Assembly (NCBI GenBank): GCA_036389375.1
Contig: DASVQA010000023.1
Span: forward strand, 1 to 64,000
Direction of reading: 5' to 3'
DNA from: QHXQ01 sp036389375
GTDB taxonomy: Bacteria > Acidobacteriota > Blastocatellia > Pyrinomonadales > Pyrinomonadaceae
DNA: 64,000 nt
In this document: positions 24,413 to 33,285 of the stretch, piece by piece
Layout of the letters: the number at the start of each line of letters is the position of its first letter
Numbering within the stretch: the stretch's first letter is position 1
The notes under the pieces: generated by a model
What the model saw: the letters and a program-made list of their open reading frames with translations, nothing else
Told to the model about the DNA's origin: nothing
The model's database searches: none
Program-made: the position numbers and the translations under genes

Positions 24413-25597
24413 ATGAGGTGCAAGGCTCGTTTATGGTCAAGCGTGCTCGCGCTCGCGTTCGTCTGCGCGCTCCTGCTGCCCGGTCGCGCGTTTATGCCCG
24501 CGCACGCGCAAGACCCCGCGCCCGCGCAAAAGCAACGCCCGCGCCGCGTCGCAGACCCCGTCGCCACGCCGACCCCTGCCACGTATCAGGACGAAGACGT
24601 GGAGCGCGTCGAGACGAATCTGGTCAACATTCTCTTTAACGCCGCCGACAAAGACCGCCGCTTCATCACGACGCTCAAAAGCGACGACATACGCGTCTTC
24701 GAGGACAACGCGCCGCAGCAGGTCGCCAACTTCGAGCGCGAAACAGATCTGCCGCTCTCGCTCGCCATCCTTGTAGACACCAGCCTCTCGCAACTCAAGA
24801 CGCTGCCCGATGAGCGCGCCGCCGCGCACATCTTCGTCGAATCAATCGTGCGCCCAGACCGCGACCGCGTTGCCGTCATCTCCTTCGCCCGCGATGCAAC
24901 CGTCGAACAGGACTTGACGGACGACGTGGCCAAGTTGCAGCACACCATTGACGTGTTGCAGATCGTCCCGCCCTTCAACGAATCGGCCGAAGAGATCACC
25001 GGCACAGGCCCGACGCCCGAAGCCGCGCGGGCCGCCGCCGAAGCCGCCGCCGCGCACGACCGCCCGCTCACCTCCACCGCCATCTGGGACACCATCTGGG
25101 CGACGACCAACGAGATCATGGCCGCGACGCCGGAGCGCACGCGCCGCGCCATCATCCTGCTCTCCGACGGCGCAGACTCGTCCAGCCGTTTACATAAAGA
25201 CGATGCCATCGAGGCGGCGCTCAAGCACAACACGGTCATCTATTCCATCGGCATCGGCGACGACGATTTCGACGGCGGCGCGCTCAAGAAGATCGCCGAA
25301 CGCACGGGCGGGCGCGCCTTCTTCCCCGAAGACGAGCAGCGCCTGCGCGCCGCCTTCGCGCAGATACAGGCTGAACTACGCACGCAATATCTCGTCTCCT
25401 ACGCGCCGACGAACAAGGCGCACGACGGCACGTTCCGGCAGGTACGCATAGACGTGGTCAATCCCGAACTGCAAAAGCAGAAACTAAAGCTGACCTACCG
25501 GCGCGGCTACTACGCCAATCCCCCTACGCCCCCGCCCGCCGCGCGGCCGCGCCCGGCCGGTCAACGACTGACGAAGCCGCCGCGCCGCAAGCATTAA
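24413..25597 (+). CDS. VWFA-related secreted protein (acidobacterial type)
   Basis: 394 residues from the ATG at 24413, which lies 11 bases after GGAGG. A signal peptide (about 1-32) is followed by a short beta domain ('VETNLVNILFNAADKDRRFI', 'DIRVFEDNAPQQVANFERET') and a von Willebrand A domain. The MIDAS first element is Asp122-Thr-Ser-Leu-Ser, and the later 'IILLSDGADSSS' supplies the metal-site Asp. The Pro-rich C-terminus ends in basic residues. Such proteins are abundant in Acidobacteriota and are presumed extracytoplasmic adhesion or assembly factors; the ligand is unknown. Confidence 0.88.
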   Translation: MRCKARLWSSVLALAFVCALLLPGRAFMPAHAQDPAPAQKQRPRRVADPVATPTPATYQDEDVERVETNLVNILFNAADKDRRFITTLKSDDIRVFEDNAPQQVANFERETDLPLSLAILVDTSLSQLKTLPDERAAAHIFVESIVRPDRDRVAVISFARDATVEQDLTDDVAKLQHTIDVLQIVPPFNESAEEITGTGPTPEAARAAAEAAAAHDRPLTSTAIWDTIWATTNEIMAATPERTRRAIILLSDGADSSSRLHKDDAIEAALKHNTVIYSIGIGDDDFDGGALKKIAERTGGRAFFPEDEQRLRAAFAQIQAELRTQYLVSYAPTNKAHDGTFRQVRIDVVNPELQKQKLKLTYRRGYYANPPTPPPAARPRPAGQRLTKPPRRKH

Positions 25598-25635
25598 ATA
25601 GGGCTGTGGCTGACGCGCCGGAGCGGAATGTGTGC

Positions 25636-25665
25636 TTGACATGGCAAGGCATTTCCGCCTACAAC
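25636..25665 (+). promoter_or_regulatory. Candidate sigma70-type promoter
   Basis: TTGACA (25636-25641, perfect -35) and TACAAC (25660-25665) separated by 18 bases, about 70 bases upstream of the iron permease-like gene. Confidence 0.4.
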
Positions 25666-25732
25666 CAAAGCGCCTCCCGCAATATCTATCCCCGCTCCGG
25701 CAACTCGTCAAGAGAGGTTTGACCGCAAAACT

Positions 25733-26254
25733 ATGAACGGTTTCTTCCGCAAGTTCTCTAGCAAAACATCGGAGTTGGTCGGTTCGTCTTGGGCCTTCAT
25801 CCTGGCGGTCATCGTCGTGCTCATTTGGGCCGCTTCGGGCCCGATGTTCCACTACTCGGAGACGTGGCAGCTTGTGATCAATACGGGCACGACCATCATC
25901 ACTTTCCTGATGGTCTTTCTCGTCCAGAACACGCAGAACCGCGACGCCAAAGCGATCCACCTCAAACTCGACGAGTTGGTTAGAGCCACGAAGGGCGCGC
26001 GCAATACGATGATCGATCTCGACAAACTCTCGGACGAGCAGTTGAAGGAGTTGCAGGAAGAGTACAAGCGGATCTGCGATCTGGACGAGGGTGACGACGA
26101 AGAGGGCGACGGTCAGCAGCACCCGATTGACAAGATCATGGAGGCGGCCAAAGAGGGCGCGAAAGAGGTCACGCAGGAGGTGGCGCGCGTCGCCGCGAAA
26201 GAAGGGGCGAAAGAGGGCGCGAAGCAAGCGGCCGAAAAGTCCGTGCAGCAATGA
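25733..26254 (+). CDS. Low-affinity iron permease family protein
   Basis: 173 residues. Two transmembrane helices ('SSWAFILAVIVVLIWAASGP' and 'LVINTGTTIITFLMVFLVQN') followed by the family block 'TQNRDAKAIHLKLDELVRAT' and an acidic helical region. This matches the bacterial proteins annotated as low-affinity iron permease (PF04120-like). Their transport role in bacteria is not well established, and with only two helices an oligomer or a non-transport role is possible. The C-terminus is a Lys/Glu/Ala-rich helix with 'AAKEGAKEGAKQAAEK' repeats. GAGG lies 15 bases upstream of the ATG. Confidence 0.8.
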   Translation: MNGFFRKFSSKTSELVGSSWAFILAVIVVLIWAASGPMFHYSETWQLVINTGTTIITFLMVFLVQNTQNRDAKAIHLKLDELVRATKGARNTMIDLDKLSDEQLKELQEEYKRICDLDEGDDEEGDGQQHPIDKIMEAAKEGAKEVTQEVARVAAKEGAKEGAKQAAEKSVQQ

Positions 26255-26410
26255 GCGCGCGCTTGCTCTTTGGCCCGCGCGGCGGTCGGTTATAATGTGC
26301 CCCTTAAGTTGCCAGCCCCCGCATGAGTGTTGATGTCTTAGCGTGCCGCCCGTGCCGGCGGCATGTTGCAAACTAAAAATCAGTCTGCCGGAGAAAGGAT
26401 TGTGGCTGTG

Positions 26411-28735
26411 ATGCTGCGTCTCGCGCTCGCGCTGTTGCTCTGTGTGCTTGTCGTCGCGCCGTCTGTGCGCGCCCAGTCGAAGACGAGTCCGAGCGATAAG
26501 TTTCGCCAGTTGGAAGAGAATCTGCCGACGCCCAACGAGCAGCGCGCCGCCTCGGGCGCGCCCGGGCGCGCCTACTGGCAGCAGCGCGCCGACTACAACA
26601 CGAAGGTCGAACTTGACGACATAAACCACACCATCACGGGCACGGAAACCGTCACCTACTACAACAACTCGCCCGACACGCTTCAGTACCTCTGGCTGCA
26701 ACTCGATCAGAACATCTGGGCCAAGAACTCCGCCAGTTACACGACGCAGACCGCGCCCGCGCTCGACCGCGTGCCCTTCTCGACGATAGACAACATGCTC
26801 GCGCGCCGCGACTTCGACGGCGGCGACAAGATCACGGCCGTGCGCGACGCGAAAGGCGCACCGCTGCGTTACACGGTGGTTGACACGATGATGCGCGTCG
26901 ATCTGCCCGCGCCGCTCGCGCCAGCGCAGAACACCGTCTTCTCGGTTGACTGGCACTACAACATCAACGACGCGCGCAAGATCGGCGGGCGCACCGGCTA
27001 CGAGTTCTTTCCCGGCGACGGCAATTATATCTACGAGATCGCGCAGTGGTTTCCGCGCATGGCCGCCTACAACGACGTGTCGGGCTGGCAGCACAAACAG
27101 TTCTTAGGCTCGGGCGAGTTCACGCTTGAGTTTGGCAATTACCGGGTCGCCATCACCGCGCCCGACGACCATATCGTGGCCGCGACCGGCGTGCTGCAAA
27201 ACCCGCAGGCCGTCTTGACCGCCGCGCAACGCCAGCGACTTGAGCAAGCCCGCACGGCCAAAGAGCCTGTCATGATCGTCACGCCCGACGAAGCGCGCAC
27301 CAACGAAGCGCACAAACCGACGGGCACGAAGACTTGGGTCTTCGCCGCCGAGAACGTGCGCGATTTCGCGTTCGCCTCGTCGCGCAAATTCATCTGGGAC
27401 GCGCAAGGGCACGACGTTGGCAACAATCACGTGCTGGCCATGTCCTTCTATCCGAAAGAGGGCGAGCCGCTCTGGTCGCGCTATTCGACGCACGCGATCA
27501 TGCACACCCTGAACGTCTACTCACGCTATACCTTCACGTTTCCATATCCGGTGGCGCAGTCGATCAACGGGCCCGTCGGCGGCATGGAATACCCGATGAT
27601 CTGCTTTAACGGGCCGCGCCCCTTGCCCGACGGCACGTATCCGGCGAGCACCAAGTATGGCCTCATCTCGGTCGTCATACATGAGGTTGGGCACAACTAT
27701 TTTCCGATGACCGTCAACTCCGACGAGCGCCAGTGGACTTGGATGGACGAGGGGCTAAACACCTTTCTGCAATATCTGGCCGAGCAGGAATGGGAGACCG
27801 GGTATCCGTCGCGGCGCGGCGAGCCGAAGAACATCACCGAGTACATGGCGAGCGCCAATCAAGTGCCGATCATGACCAACTCGGAGTCGCTCCTGCAATT
27901 CGGCAACAACGCTTACTCGAAGCCCGCGACGGCCCTCAACATCCTGCGCGAAACCGTGTTGGGGCGCGAGTTGTTCGACTACGCTTTCAAGCAGTATGCG
28001 CGGCGCTGGCAGTTCAAGCGGCCGATGCCAGCCGATTTCTTCCGCACGATGGAGGACGCCTCCGGCGTTGACCTCGACTGGTTCTGGCGCGGCTGGTTCT
28101 ACACGACCGATCACGTGGACATCTCGCTTGAGCGCGTGCGCCTGTTCCGCCTTGATTCGCTCGACCCGGACGTGGAAAAAGCTGCGCGTCAGCAGGAGCG
28201 CACGGCGCAGCCCGAAACGCTCTCGCAGCAACGCAACAAGCCGCTCCCGAAACGCGTGGACGAGTTTCCATCTCTGCGCGACTTCTACAACACCTACGAT
28301 GAACTCGTCGTGACCGAACAGGATCGCGCTCAGTATCAACGCTTCCTTGCGACGCTCACGCCGCGCGAACGCGAGCTATTGAAACTCGGTATGAACTTCT
28401 ACGTCGTCGATCTGAAGAACGTCGGCGGTCTCGTCATGCCCGTCATCCTGCAAATCGAATATGAGGACGGCACACAGGAAGAACTCCGCATCCCGGCCGA
28501 AATCTGGCGGCTCAACAACTACGACGTGTCGAAACTGATCATGACGCCCAAAGAGGTGCGCGCCATCACGCTCGACCCGCATCTGGAAACGGCCGACGTG
28601 GACTTGGGCAACAACTCCTTCCCGCGCCGCCCCGTCAAATCGCGCTTCCAACTCTTCAAAGAAGCACAAGCCGCGCCCAACCCCATGCAGCAACTCGAAC
28701 GCAAACAAGCGCCGGAGCGACCGAGCAATCCGTAA
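26411..28735 (+). CDS. M1 family metallopeptidase, exported
   Basis: 774 residues from the ATG at 26411; in-frame GTG codons at 26402 and 26408 sit closer to the GGAGAAAGGA ribosome site and are possible alternatives. A signal peptide is present. The zinc site is intact: His424-Glu425-x-x-His428 and Glu447 (HExxH-x18-E, 'WMDEGLNTF'). The upstream 'GPVGGMEYPMI' replaces the classic GAMEN exopeptidase motif with GGMEY, so aminopeptidase activity is likely but specificity is uncertain. The N-terminal beta domain ('ITGTETVTYYNNSPDTLQYL') is typical of M1. A DUF6702 gene follows 26 bases later on the same strand. Confidence 0.92.
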   Translation: MLRLALALLLCVLVVAPSVRAQSKTSPSDKFRQLEENLPTPNEQRAASGAPGRAYWQQRADYNTKVELDDINHTITGTETVTYYNNSPDTLQYLWLQLDQNIWAKNSASYTTQTAPALDRVPFSTIDNMLARRDFDGGDKITAVRDAKGAPLRYTVVDTMMRVDLPAPLAPAQNTVFSVDWHYNINDARKIGGRTGYEFFPGDGNYIYEIAQWFPRMAAYNDVSGWQHKQFLGSGEFTLEFGNYRVAITAPDDHIVAATGVLQNPQAVLTAAQRQRLEQARTAKEPVMIVTPDEARTNEAHKPTGTKTWVFAAENVRDFAFASSRKFIWDAQGHDVGNNHVLAMSFYPKEGEPLWSRYSTHAIMHTLNVYSRYTFTFPYPVAQSINGPVGGMEYPMICFNGPRPLPDGTYPASTKYGLISVVIHEVGHNYFPMTVNSDERQWTWMDEGLNTFLQYLAEQEWETGYPSRRGEPKNITEYMASANQVPIMTNSESLLQFGNNAYSKPATALNILRETVLGRELFDYAFKQYARRWQFKRPMPADFFRTMEDASGVDLDWFWRGWFYTTDHVDISLERVRLFRLDSLDPDVEKAARQQERTAQPETLSQQRNKPLPKRVDEFPSLRDFYNTYDELVVTEQDRAQYQRFLATLTPRERELLKLGMNFYVVDLKNVGGLVMPVILQIEYEDGTQEELRIPAEIWRLNNYDVSKLIMTPKEVRAITLDPHLETADVDLGNNSFPRRPVKSRFQLFKEAQAAPNPMQQLERKQAPERPSNP

Positions 28736-28761
28736 ACATGGTGCACGCACGTCTTTAAGTT

Positions 28762-29286
28762 ATGAGCTTTAACCTTGCGAAGTTGACCATGGCGCGGGCG
28801 CTCGGCGGCGCTCTGGTGCTGCTCATGTGCGCCCCATCGCCTGTGGCCGCGCACAAGTTTCACACGAGCTTCGCCGAAGCGGACTACAACACAAAGGAGC
28901 GCGCCCTACAGATCACGCTGCGCACCTTCCCCGACGATCTCACAAACATCCTCACGCGCCGCACAGGCAAGCCCGTCAGTCTGGACGACAAGCAGCGCGC
29001 CGCGAGCTTAACCTTCGGTTACCTGCAAGAAGTCTTTCAACTGAAGGATGCGCGCGGGCGCGCGGTCAAACTCGCGTGGGTCGGCATGGAAGCGGGCGTG
29101 GACAACGTCTGGCTCTACTTCGAGGCCAAACTGCCGGCGGGCGTCGCGGGCGCGCGCCTGAGCGACCGCTGGTTGAGCGACCTCTACGAAGATCAGATCA
29201 ACCTCGTCAACATCCGCAACGGCGAACAGAAACTCGCCCTCACCTTTGAACGCGGCACAGGCTTTCAAACCATTAAAGGCAACTGA
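28762..29286 (+). CDS. DUF6702 family exported protein
   Basis: 174 residues with a signal peptide ending near 'SPVAAHKFH'. The mature start 'HKFHTSFAEADYNTKERALQ' and 'ITLRTFPDDLTNIL' fit DUF6702, small exported proteins often encoded next to M1 peptidases; the present M1 gene ends 26 bases upstream. Function unknown. No clear ribosome site precedes the ATG, so translation may depend on the upstream gene. Confidence 0.8.
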   Translation: MSFNLAKLTMARALGGALVLLMCAPSPVAAHKFHTSFAEADYNTKERALQITLRTFPDDLTNILTRRTGKPVSLDDKQRAASLTFGYLQEVFQLKDARGRAVKLAWVGMEAGVDNVWLYFEAKLPAGVAGARLSDRWLSDLYEDQINLVNIRNGEQKLALTFERGTGFQTIKGN

Positions 29287-29319
29287 GCGTCGGTTGCGCG
29301 ATGGTCAGGCGCGCGCCGT

Positions 29320-31005
29320 TTAAGCGGCATTCGTGCGCCCGGCGAGATTGGCGACGACGGCGATTAGCTCGGCGGATTTGACGGGCTTGGGCAGGTGTAT
29401 CTGAAAACCGGCGCGCAGGGCATGGAGGCGGTCTGCGGCGCGGGCGTAGGCGGTGAGCGCGGCGGCCGGTGTGCGCCCGCCGCGCTCAGGCGGCAGTTGG
29501 CGGATTTTGGTCATGAGTGTGTAGCCGTCCTCTTCGGGCATGCCGATGTCTGCGAGGAGCGCGTCGGGGCGTTCGCGTTCGACGAGCGCGAGGGCTTCGG
29601 CGGCCGTGGCGGCCGTCAAGACCTGTGCGCCGCAGTGTGACAGGGTCGCAGCGAACAACTCGCGCGCGTCCGCCTCGTCGTCCACGACGAGCACGCGCAC
29701 GCCCGCCAGTTTCGGTTCACATTCAAAAGCATCTTCGTCTGCGCTCAGCGGGCGCGTCGTTGAGGCCGGGGTCGTCATGGCTTCGGGCGCAGTTAGCGCC
29801 GGCAGCAGAGGCAGGCTGACCGTGAAGGTCGCGCCGCGCCCCACGCCCTCGCTTGCCACCGCGACCGTGCCGCCGTGCAGTTCGACCAACTGCCGCACGA
29901 TGGCGAGGCCGAGGCCAAGGCCGCCGTGCGTGCGCGTCATGCGTGCGTCGGCTTGGCGGAAGCGGTCGAAGACGTAAGGTAGAAACTGCGGCGCGATACC
30001 TTCGCCCGTGTCGCTGACGCTGATCTCGACGCGCGTGGCCACGCGCCGCGTGCTGACCCGGACGCGGCCGCCCGCAGGCGTGAACTTGACCGCGTTGTTG
30101 ACGAGATTCCAGACGACCTGTTGCAGGCGATCCGCATCGCCGGAGATGTGCGCGGCGACCGGATCAAGCTCAGTCTCTAGCGCCAGTTCCTTGGCCGTCG
30201 CGGCCGGGCGGGCGGCGTCGAGCGCCGCGCTGATGATGGCCGTTAGATCGACGGCGCGCACGTCCAGCCGCAGCTTGCCGGTGATGATGCGCGACACGTC
30301 GAGCAGGTCTTCGATGAGATTCAGTTGCGCGTGCCCGTTGCGGTCTATGACTTCGAGCGCGTGCTCGGCGGCGGCGGCATCAAGCTGCCCGCGCCGCAGG
30401 AATTGCGTCCAGCCGATGATGGCGGTCAGGGGCGTGCGCAGTTCGTGCGAGATGGTGGCGAGGAATTCATCCTTCAGGCGGTTGTTGGCTTCGGCGTGCT
30501 GGCGCGCGGCCTGTTCGCTGATGAGCAGGTGCGCGCGTTCGTCGTGCGCGCGGGCGAGTTCCTCTAGTTGCGCGCGCACCTCGTACTGACGCTGGCGCGC
30601 GCGCAGCGCCGACTTGAGCACGCTGACCAGCGTGACGACGCGCATGGGGCGCTCGATGAGCGTCACATTGCCCAGTGCGTCGAGCATGGCCCGCGCCGCC
30701 TGCGTGTCGGACGCCGCGCCCAGCGCGTTGTCCGTCAGCACGACGAGCGGCAGATCAGACCATGAAGGCTGCGCGGCCAGCGTGCCGGCGAGCAGTTGCG
30801 CGCCTGCGCCCGCGAGCGCCTCTCTGGTGATAAAGGCCGCGCCCGCGCCCCGCCCGATCTCGCGGCACAAAGCTTCGACGCTCGGACACGGTTCGGCCGC
30901 CATGTCGTGCGCGCCGAGCACCGCGCAGGTGAGCGGCGCGTCGCGGCCCGTGGGCGCGAGCACGAGCACGCGCATCTCCGTGTGCTGCGCGTCAGCCTTG
31001 GTCAT
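29320..31005 (-). CDS. Hybrid sensor histidine kinase with receiver domain
   Basis: 561 residues from the ATG at 31005, which overlaps the end of the KaiC-like gene by 14 bases. The N-terminal ~130 residues resemble a receiver-like fold without an obvious phospho-acceptor. A coiled segment is followed by the dimerisation domain with phospho-accepting His187 ('ATISHELRTPLTAIIGW') and the ATPase domain (N box 'NLVNNAVKFTP', 'SDTGEGIAP', 'GGLGLGLAIV'). The C-terminal receiver has Asp486 in 'LLADIGMPEEDGY'. No membrane segment, so the kinase is cytoplasmic. It is co-encoded with KaiC, probably as a signalling pair. Confidence 0.92.
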   Translation of the reverse strand: MTKADAQHTEMRVLVLAPTGRDAPLTCAVLGAHDMAAEPCPSVEALCREIGRGAGAAFITREALAGAGAQLLAGTLAAQPSWSDLPLVVLTDNALGAASDTQAARAMLDALGNVTLIERPMRVVTLVSVLKSALRARQRQYEVRAQLEELARAHDERAHLLISEQAARQHAEANNRLKDEFLATISHELRTPLTAIIGWTQFLRRGQLDAAAAEHALEVIDRNGHAQLNLIEDLLDVSRIITGKLRLDVRAVDLTAIISAALDAARPAATAKELALETELDPVAAHISGDADRLQQVVWNLVNNAVKFTPAGGRVRVSTRRVATRVEISVSDTGEGIAPQFLPYVFDRFRQADARMTRTHGGLGLGLAIVRQLVELHGGTVAVASEGVGRGATFTVSLPLLPALTAPEAMTTPASTTRPLSADEDAFECEPKLAGVRVLVVDDEADARELFAATLSHCGAQVLTAATAAEALALVERERPDALLADIGMPEEDGYTLMTKIRQLPPERGGRTPAAALTAYARAADRLHALRAGFQIHLPKPVKSAELIAVVANLAGRTNAA

Positions 31006-32551
31006 CGCCCGTCGCGTCCGCCTCGCGCGGACTTGTCGCCTCCCGCAACGTGCTGGCCGAGCCACTGAACAAGGGCACGCCCGTGAGCACGCCGTGAAAC
31101 TCCGTGAGCGGGCGGCCGACGACGACGCCGTCCTTCGATATATTCAACTCGCGGATCGCGCGCTCGTGATAGCCAGTGCGCTTCTTAACGACGGAGATGG
31201 CATTGCGCACCGCGCCGCGCGCCTCGAAATAGCGAAACAGCAGCACCGTGTCCGCCAGATAACTTACGTCCACGGGCGCGATCATAGATGAGCCGAGAAA
31301 GCCGTGCTGCGCCGTGACGAGCAGGCTGACGACGCCCTTCTGGTTCAGGTACATCAACAACTCGTGCATCTGCGCGATCAGGTAACGCTCCTCCGGCATC
31401 GCTTGCAGGTAGCCGTTCAAACTGTCTATGACGACGACGCGCGCGCCCTCTTGGTCCACCGCGCGGCAGAGAATATGTGTGAACTCGCCCGGCGTTAGCT
31501 CGGCCGGATCGATCTGCTGTAGGCGCACGCGCCCCGTGTCAATGTACGCTTGCAGATCAATGCCAAGCCCTCTGGCGCGAGCGATGTAAGTGGCCAGCGT
31601 CTCATCGAAGACGTAGATGGCCGATATCTCGCCGCGCTCGGCCGCTGTGGCCGCAAAGCGCGCCGCCACCGAAGACTTGCCCGACCCGGCCGGCCCCAGC
31701 AGCAGCGTGCTTGTGCCGCGATCAAGACCGCCACCTAAGAGCGCGTCGAGTTCCCCGACCCCGCTCGGCACGGGCATGCGCGCAAACTCTTCGTGATGCT
31801 CGGCGGCGACAAGGCGCGGAAAGACGACGTTGCCGCCCGTCTCGATCTTGAAGTCGTGATTGCCGCCGCGATAGCGCGAGCCGCGCAGTTTGCGCACGCG
31901 CAGGCAGCGGCGCTCCGCGCCGTAGGGTTGCATGATCTGTTCGAGCGAGATCACGCCGTGCGCGATGGAGTGTACCTGCAAGTCGCCTTCGGTCGTCGTG
32001 CGGTCGTCCAGCAGTAGGACGGTGCAGCGGCGGCCGGCAAAGTATTGTTTGAGCGCGATGAGTTGCCGCCGGTAGCGCAGCGCGTCGCCCGCGAGCAGGC
32101 GCATCTCCGAGAGCGAGTCGAAGACGATGCGGCGCGGCTGCAACCGCTCCACCTCGGCGAGCACCGCGCCGGTCGTGTCGCTCAACTCGATCTCCGACGG
32201 ATGAAAGATGGTGTACTGCGCTTCGGGGCGCAGGCTCTCTTCCGGCGGGATAAGCTCAAAAATGTTGACGCCAGCGAGTGTCCAACCATGCGAACCGGCG
32301 TTGGCGCGCAACTCGTCCTCGGTCTCGGAGAGCGTGACGTAGAGCACAGGCTCGCCCCGGCGTGCGCCCGCGAGTAAAAATTGCAGCGCGAACGTCGTCT
32401 TGCCGGTGCCGGGGTCGCCTTCAAGCAAGTAGAGCCGGTTGGCGGGGAAGCCGCCGCCGAGCACGTCGTCAAGCCCGACGATGTCGGTCGGCATGCGCTC
32501 GTTGGCCGGGTCTGTCGGGCGCGCGGCGGCCGTTGGTTCAAAGTTGTCCAT
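30992..32551 (-). CDS. KaiC-like double-domain RecA-fold ATPase
   Basis: 519 residues from the ATG at 32551, chosen for GGAG five bases upstream; longer in-frame starts lack a ribosome site. Two tandem KaiC domains are present: first Walker A 'EGDPGTGKTT' at about 45-53, second 'LGPAGSGKSS'. The segments 'PTDIVGLDDVLGGGFPANRL' and 'PSGVGELDALLGGGLDRGTS' open each domain. KaiC-like proteins outside cyanobacteria are usually signalling ATPases with histidine-kinase partners, not clocks. No kaiA or kaiB is in the window. The stop overlaps the kinase start, implying coupled expression. Confidence 0.9.
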   Translation of the reverse strand: MDNFEPTAAARPTDPANERMPTDIVGLDDVLGGGFPANRLYLLEGDPGTGKTTFALQFLLAGARRGEPVLYVTLSETEDELRANAGSHGWTLAGVNIFELIPPEESLRPEAQYTIFHPSEIELSDTTGAVLAEVERLQPRRIVFDSLSEMRLLAGDALRYRRQLIALKQYFAGRRCTVLLLDDRTTTEGDLQVHSIAHGVISLEQIMQPYGAERRCLRVRKLRGSRYRGGNHDFKIETGGNVVFPRLVAAEHHEEFARMPVPSGVGELDALLGGGLDRGTSTLLLGPAGSGKSSVAARFAATAAERGEISAIYVFDETLATYIARARGLGIDLQAYIDTGRVRLQQIDPAELTPGEFTHILCRAVDQEGARVVVIDSLNGYLQAMPEERYLIAQMHELLMYLNQKGVVSLLVTAQHGFLGSSMIAPVDVSYLADTVLLFRYFEARGAVRNAISVVKKRTGYHERAIRELNISKDGVVVGRPLTEFHGVLTGVPLFSGSASTLREATSPREADATGDDQG

Positions 32552-32799
32552 TAAGTCTCCGTCGGGCTTATCGGAAACTCGCGGCATTGTTTCAGCGTGC
32601 GAGGCCGAAGTGATTAGAGCAATGGTTGCAGCCGAAGATAACAGAGTGCGCAAGGCAAACGCCAGCCATTAGCCGCGCGTTTTACCGGCCGGAGTTTATT
32701 ACTGAAGCTAACGCGGCAGGGTTGGCAACGGACGGGGCCGCCCTTGCCGCCCGCGCCCTGACACCGAAGACTGGCGCGCGCCGCCGTATAGCTTGCGGT

Positions 32800-33285
32800 T
32801 TAGTTTATCTGATTGAGTGGTTCGGTTTGACGTAGGGGGCTATAGATTTCCGTGTGGCTGACTTCGAGCCGCTCGGCCATCGTCGCCATCTCGCGCTGCA
32901 ACGCGGGCGCAACGTCGGCGCTCAAAGGTCGTCCGCGCGCCAACTCGGCTTGGACAAATTCGCAGAAGCGATAGGACTCGACGTAAAAATGCACGTCCGT
33001 GTTTGTGTAGCGCAGCCAGAAGGCGTCGAGCAGATCGCGCAAGTCAGGGCCGAGGGCTTTGATGAGACCCGGCAGATTCAGCGCCAGCGGGGCCAGCCGG
33101 TTCGCGCGATACAACATGCAGTTGCATTCCATTGATGGATGGTTGACCACGCCTTCGAGCCGGCGGGCCTCGCGCTCCGTCAGGTCGTAACGCGCCCGCA
33201 GCACGGCCGGGTCGCGGCGCACCTCGATGCAGAGTTGCGGCGACGACACCAGATCGGCGAGCGCCTGTTGAAACTCAGCCAGCAT
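32800..33285 (-). CDS. MNIO (DUF692) partner protein
   Basis: 161 residues from the ATG at 33285; a TTG at 33294 is the only longer start. The gene overlaps the end of the DUF692 gene by 11 bases. The helical N-terminal region ('MLAEFQQALADLVSSP', 'LTEREARRLEGVV', 'MLYRANRLAPLALNLPG', 'YVESYRFCEFVQ') matches the style of partner proteins that accompany MNIO enzymes (MbnC, TglI and BufC types), which help bind the precursor peptide. The assignment relies on both pattern and position. It contains a CNC motif ('MECNCMLYR') resembling that of the putative substrate. Confidence 0.7.
   Translation of the reverse strand: MLAEFQQALADLVSSPQLCIEVRRDPAVLRARYDLTEREARRLEGVVNHPSMECNCMLYRANRLAPLALNLPGLIKALGPDLRDLLDAFWLRYTNTDVHFYVESYRFCEFVQAELARGRPLSADVAPALQREMATMAERLEVSHTEIYSPLRQTEPLNQIN

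Noticed and set aside
25484..27094. 536-residue minus-strand frame
   Set aside because: Spans parts of three genes on the opposite strand and has no family signature.
29320..32551. KaiC-like gene as evidence of a circadian clock
   Set aside because: No kaiA or kaiB in the window, and KaiC-kinase pairs in non-cyanobacteria are generally signalling modules.
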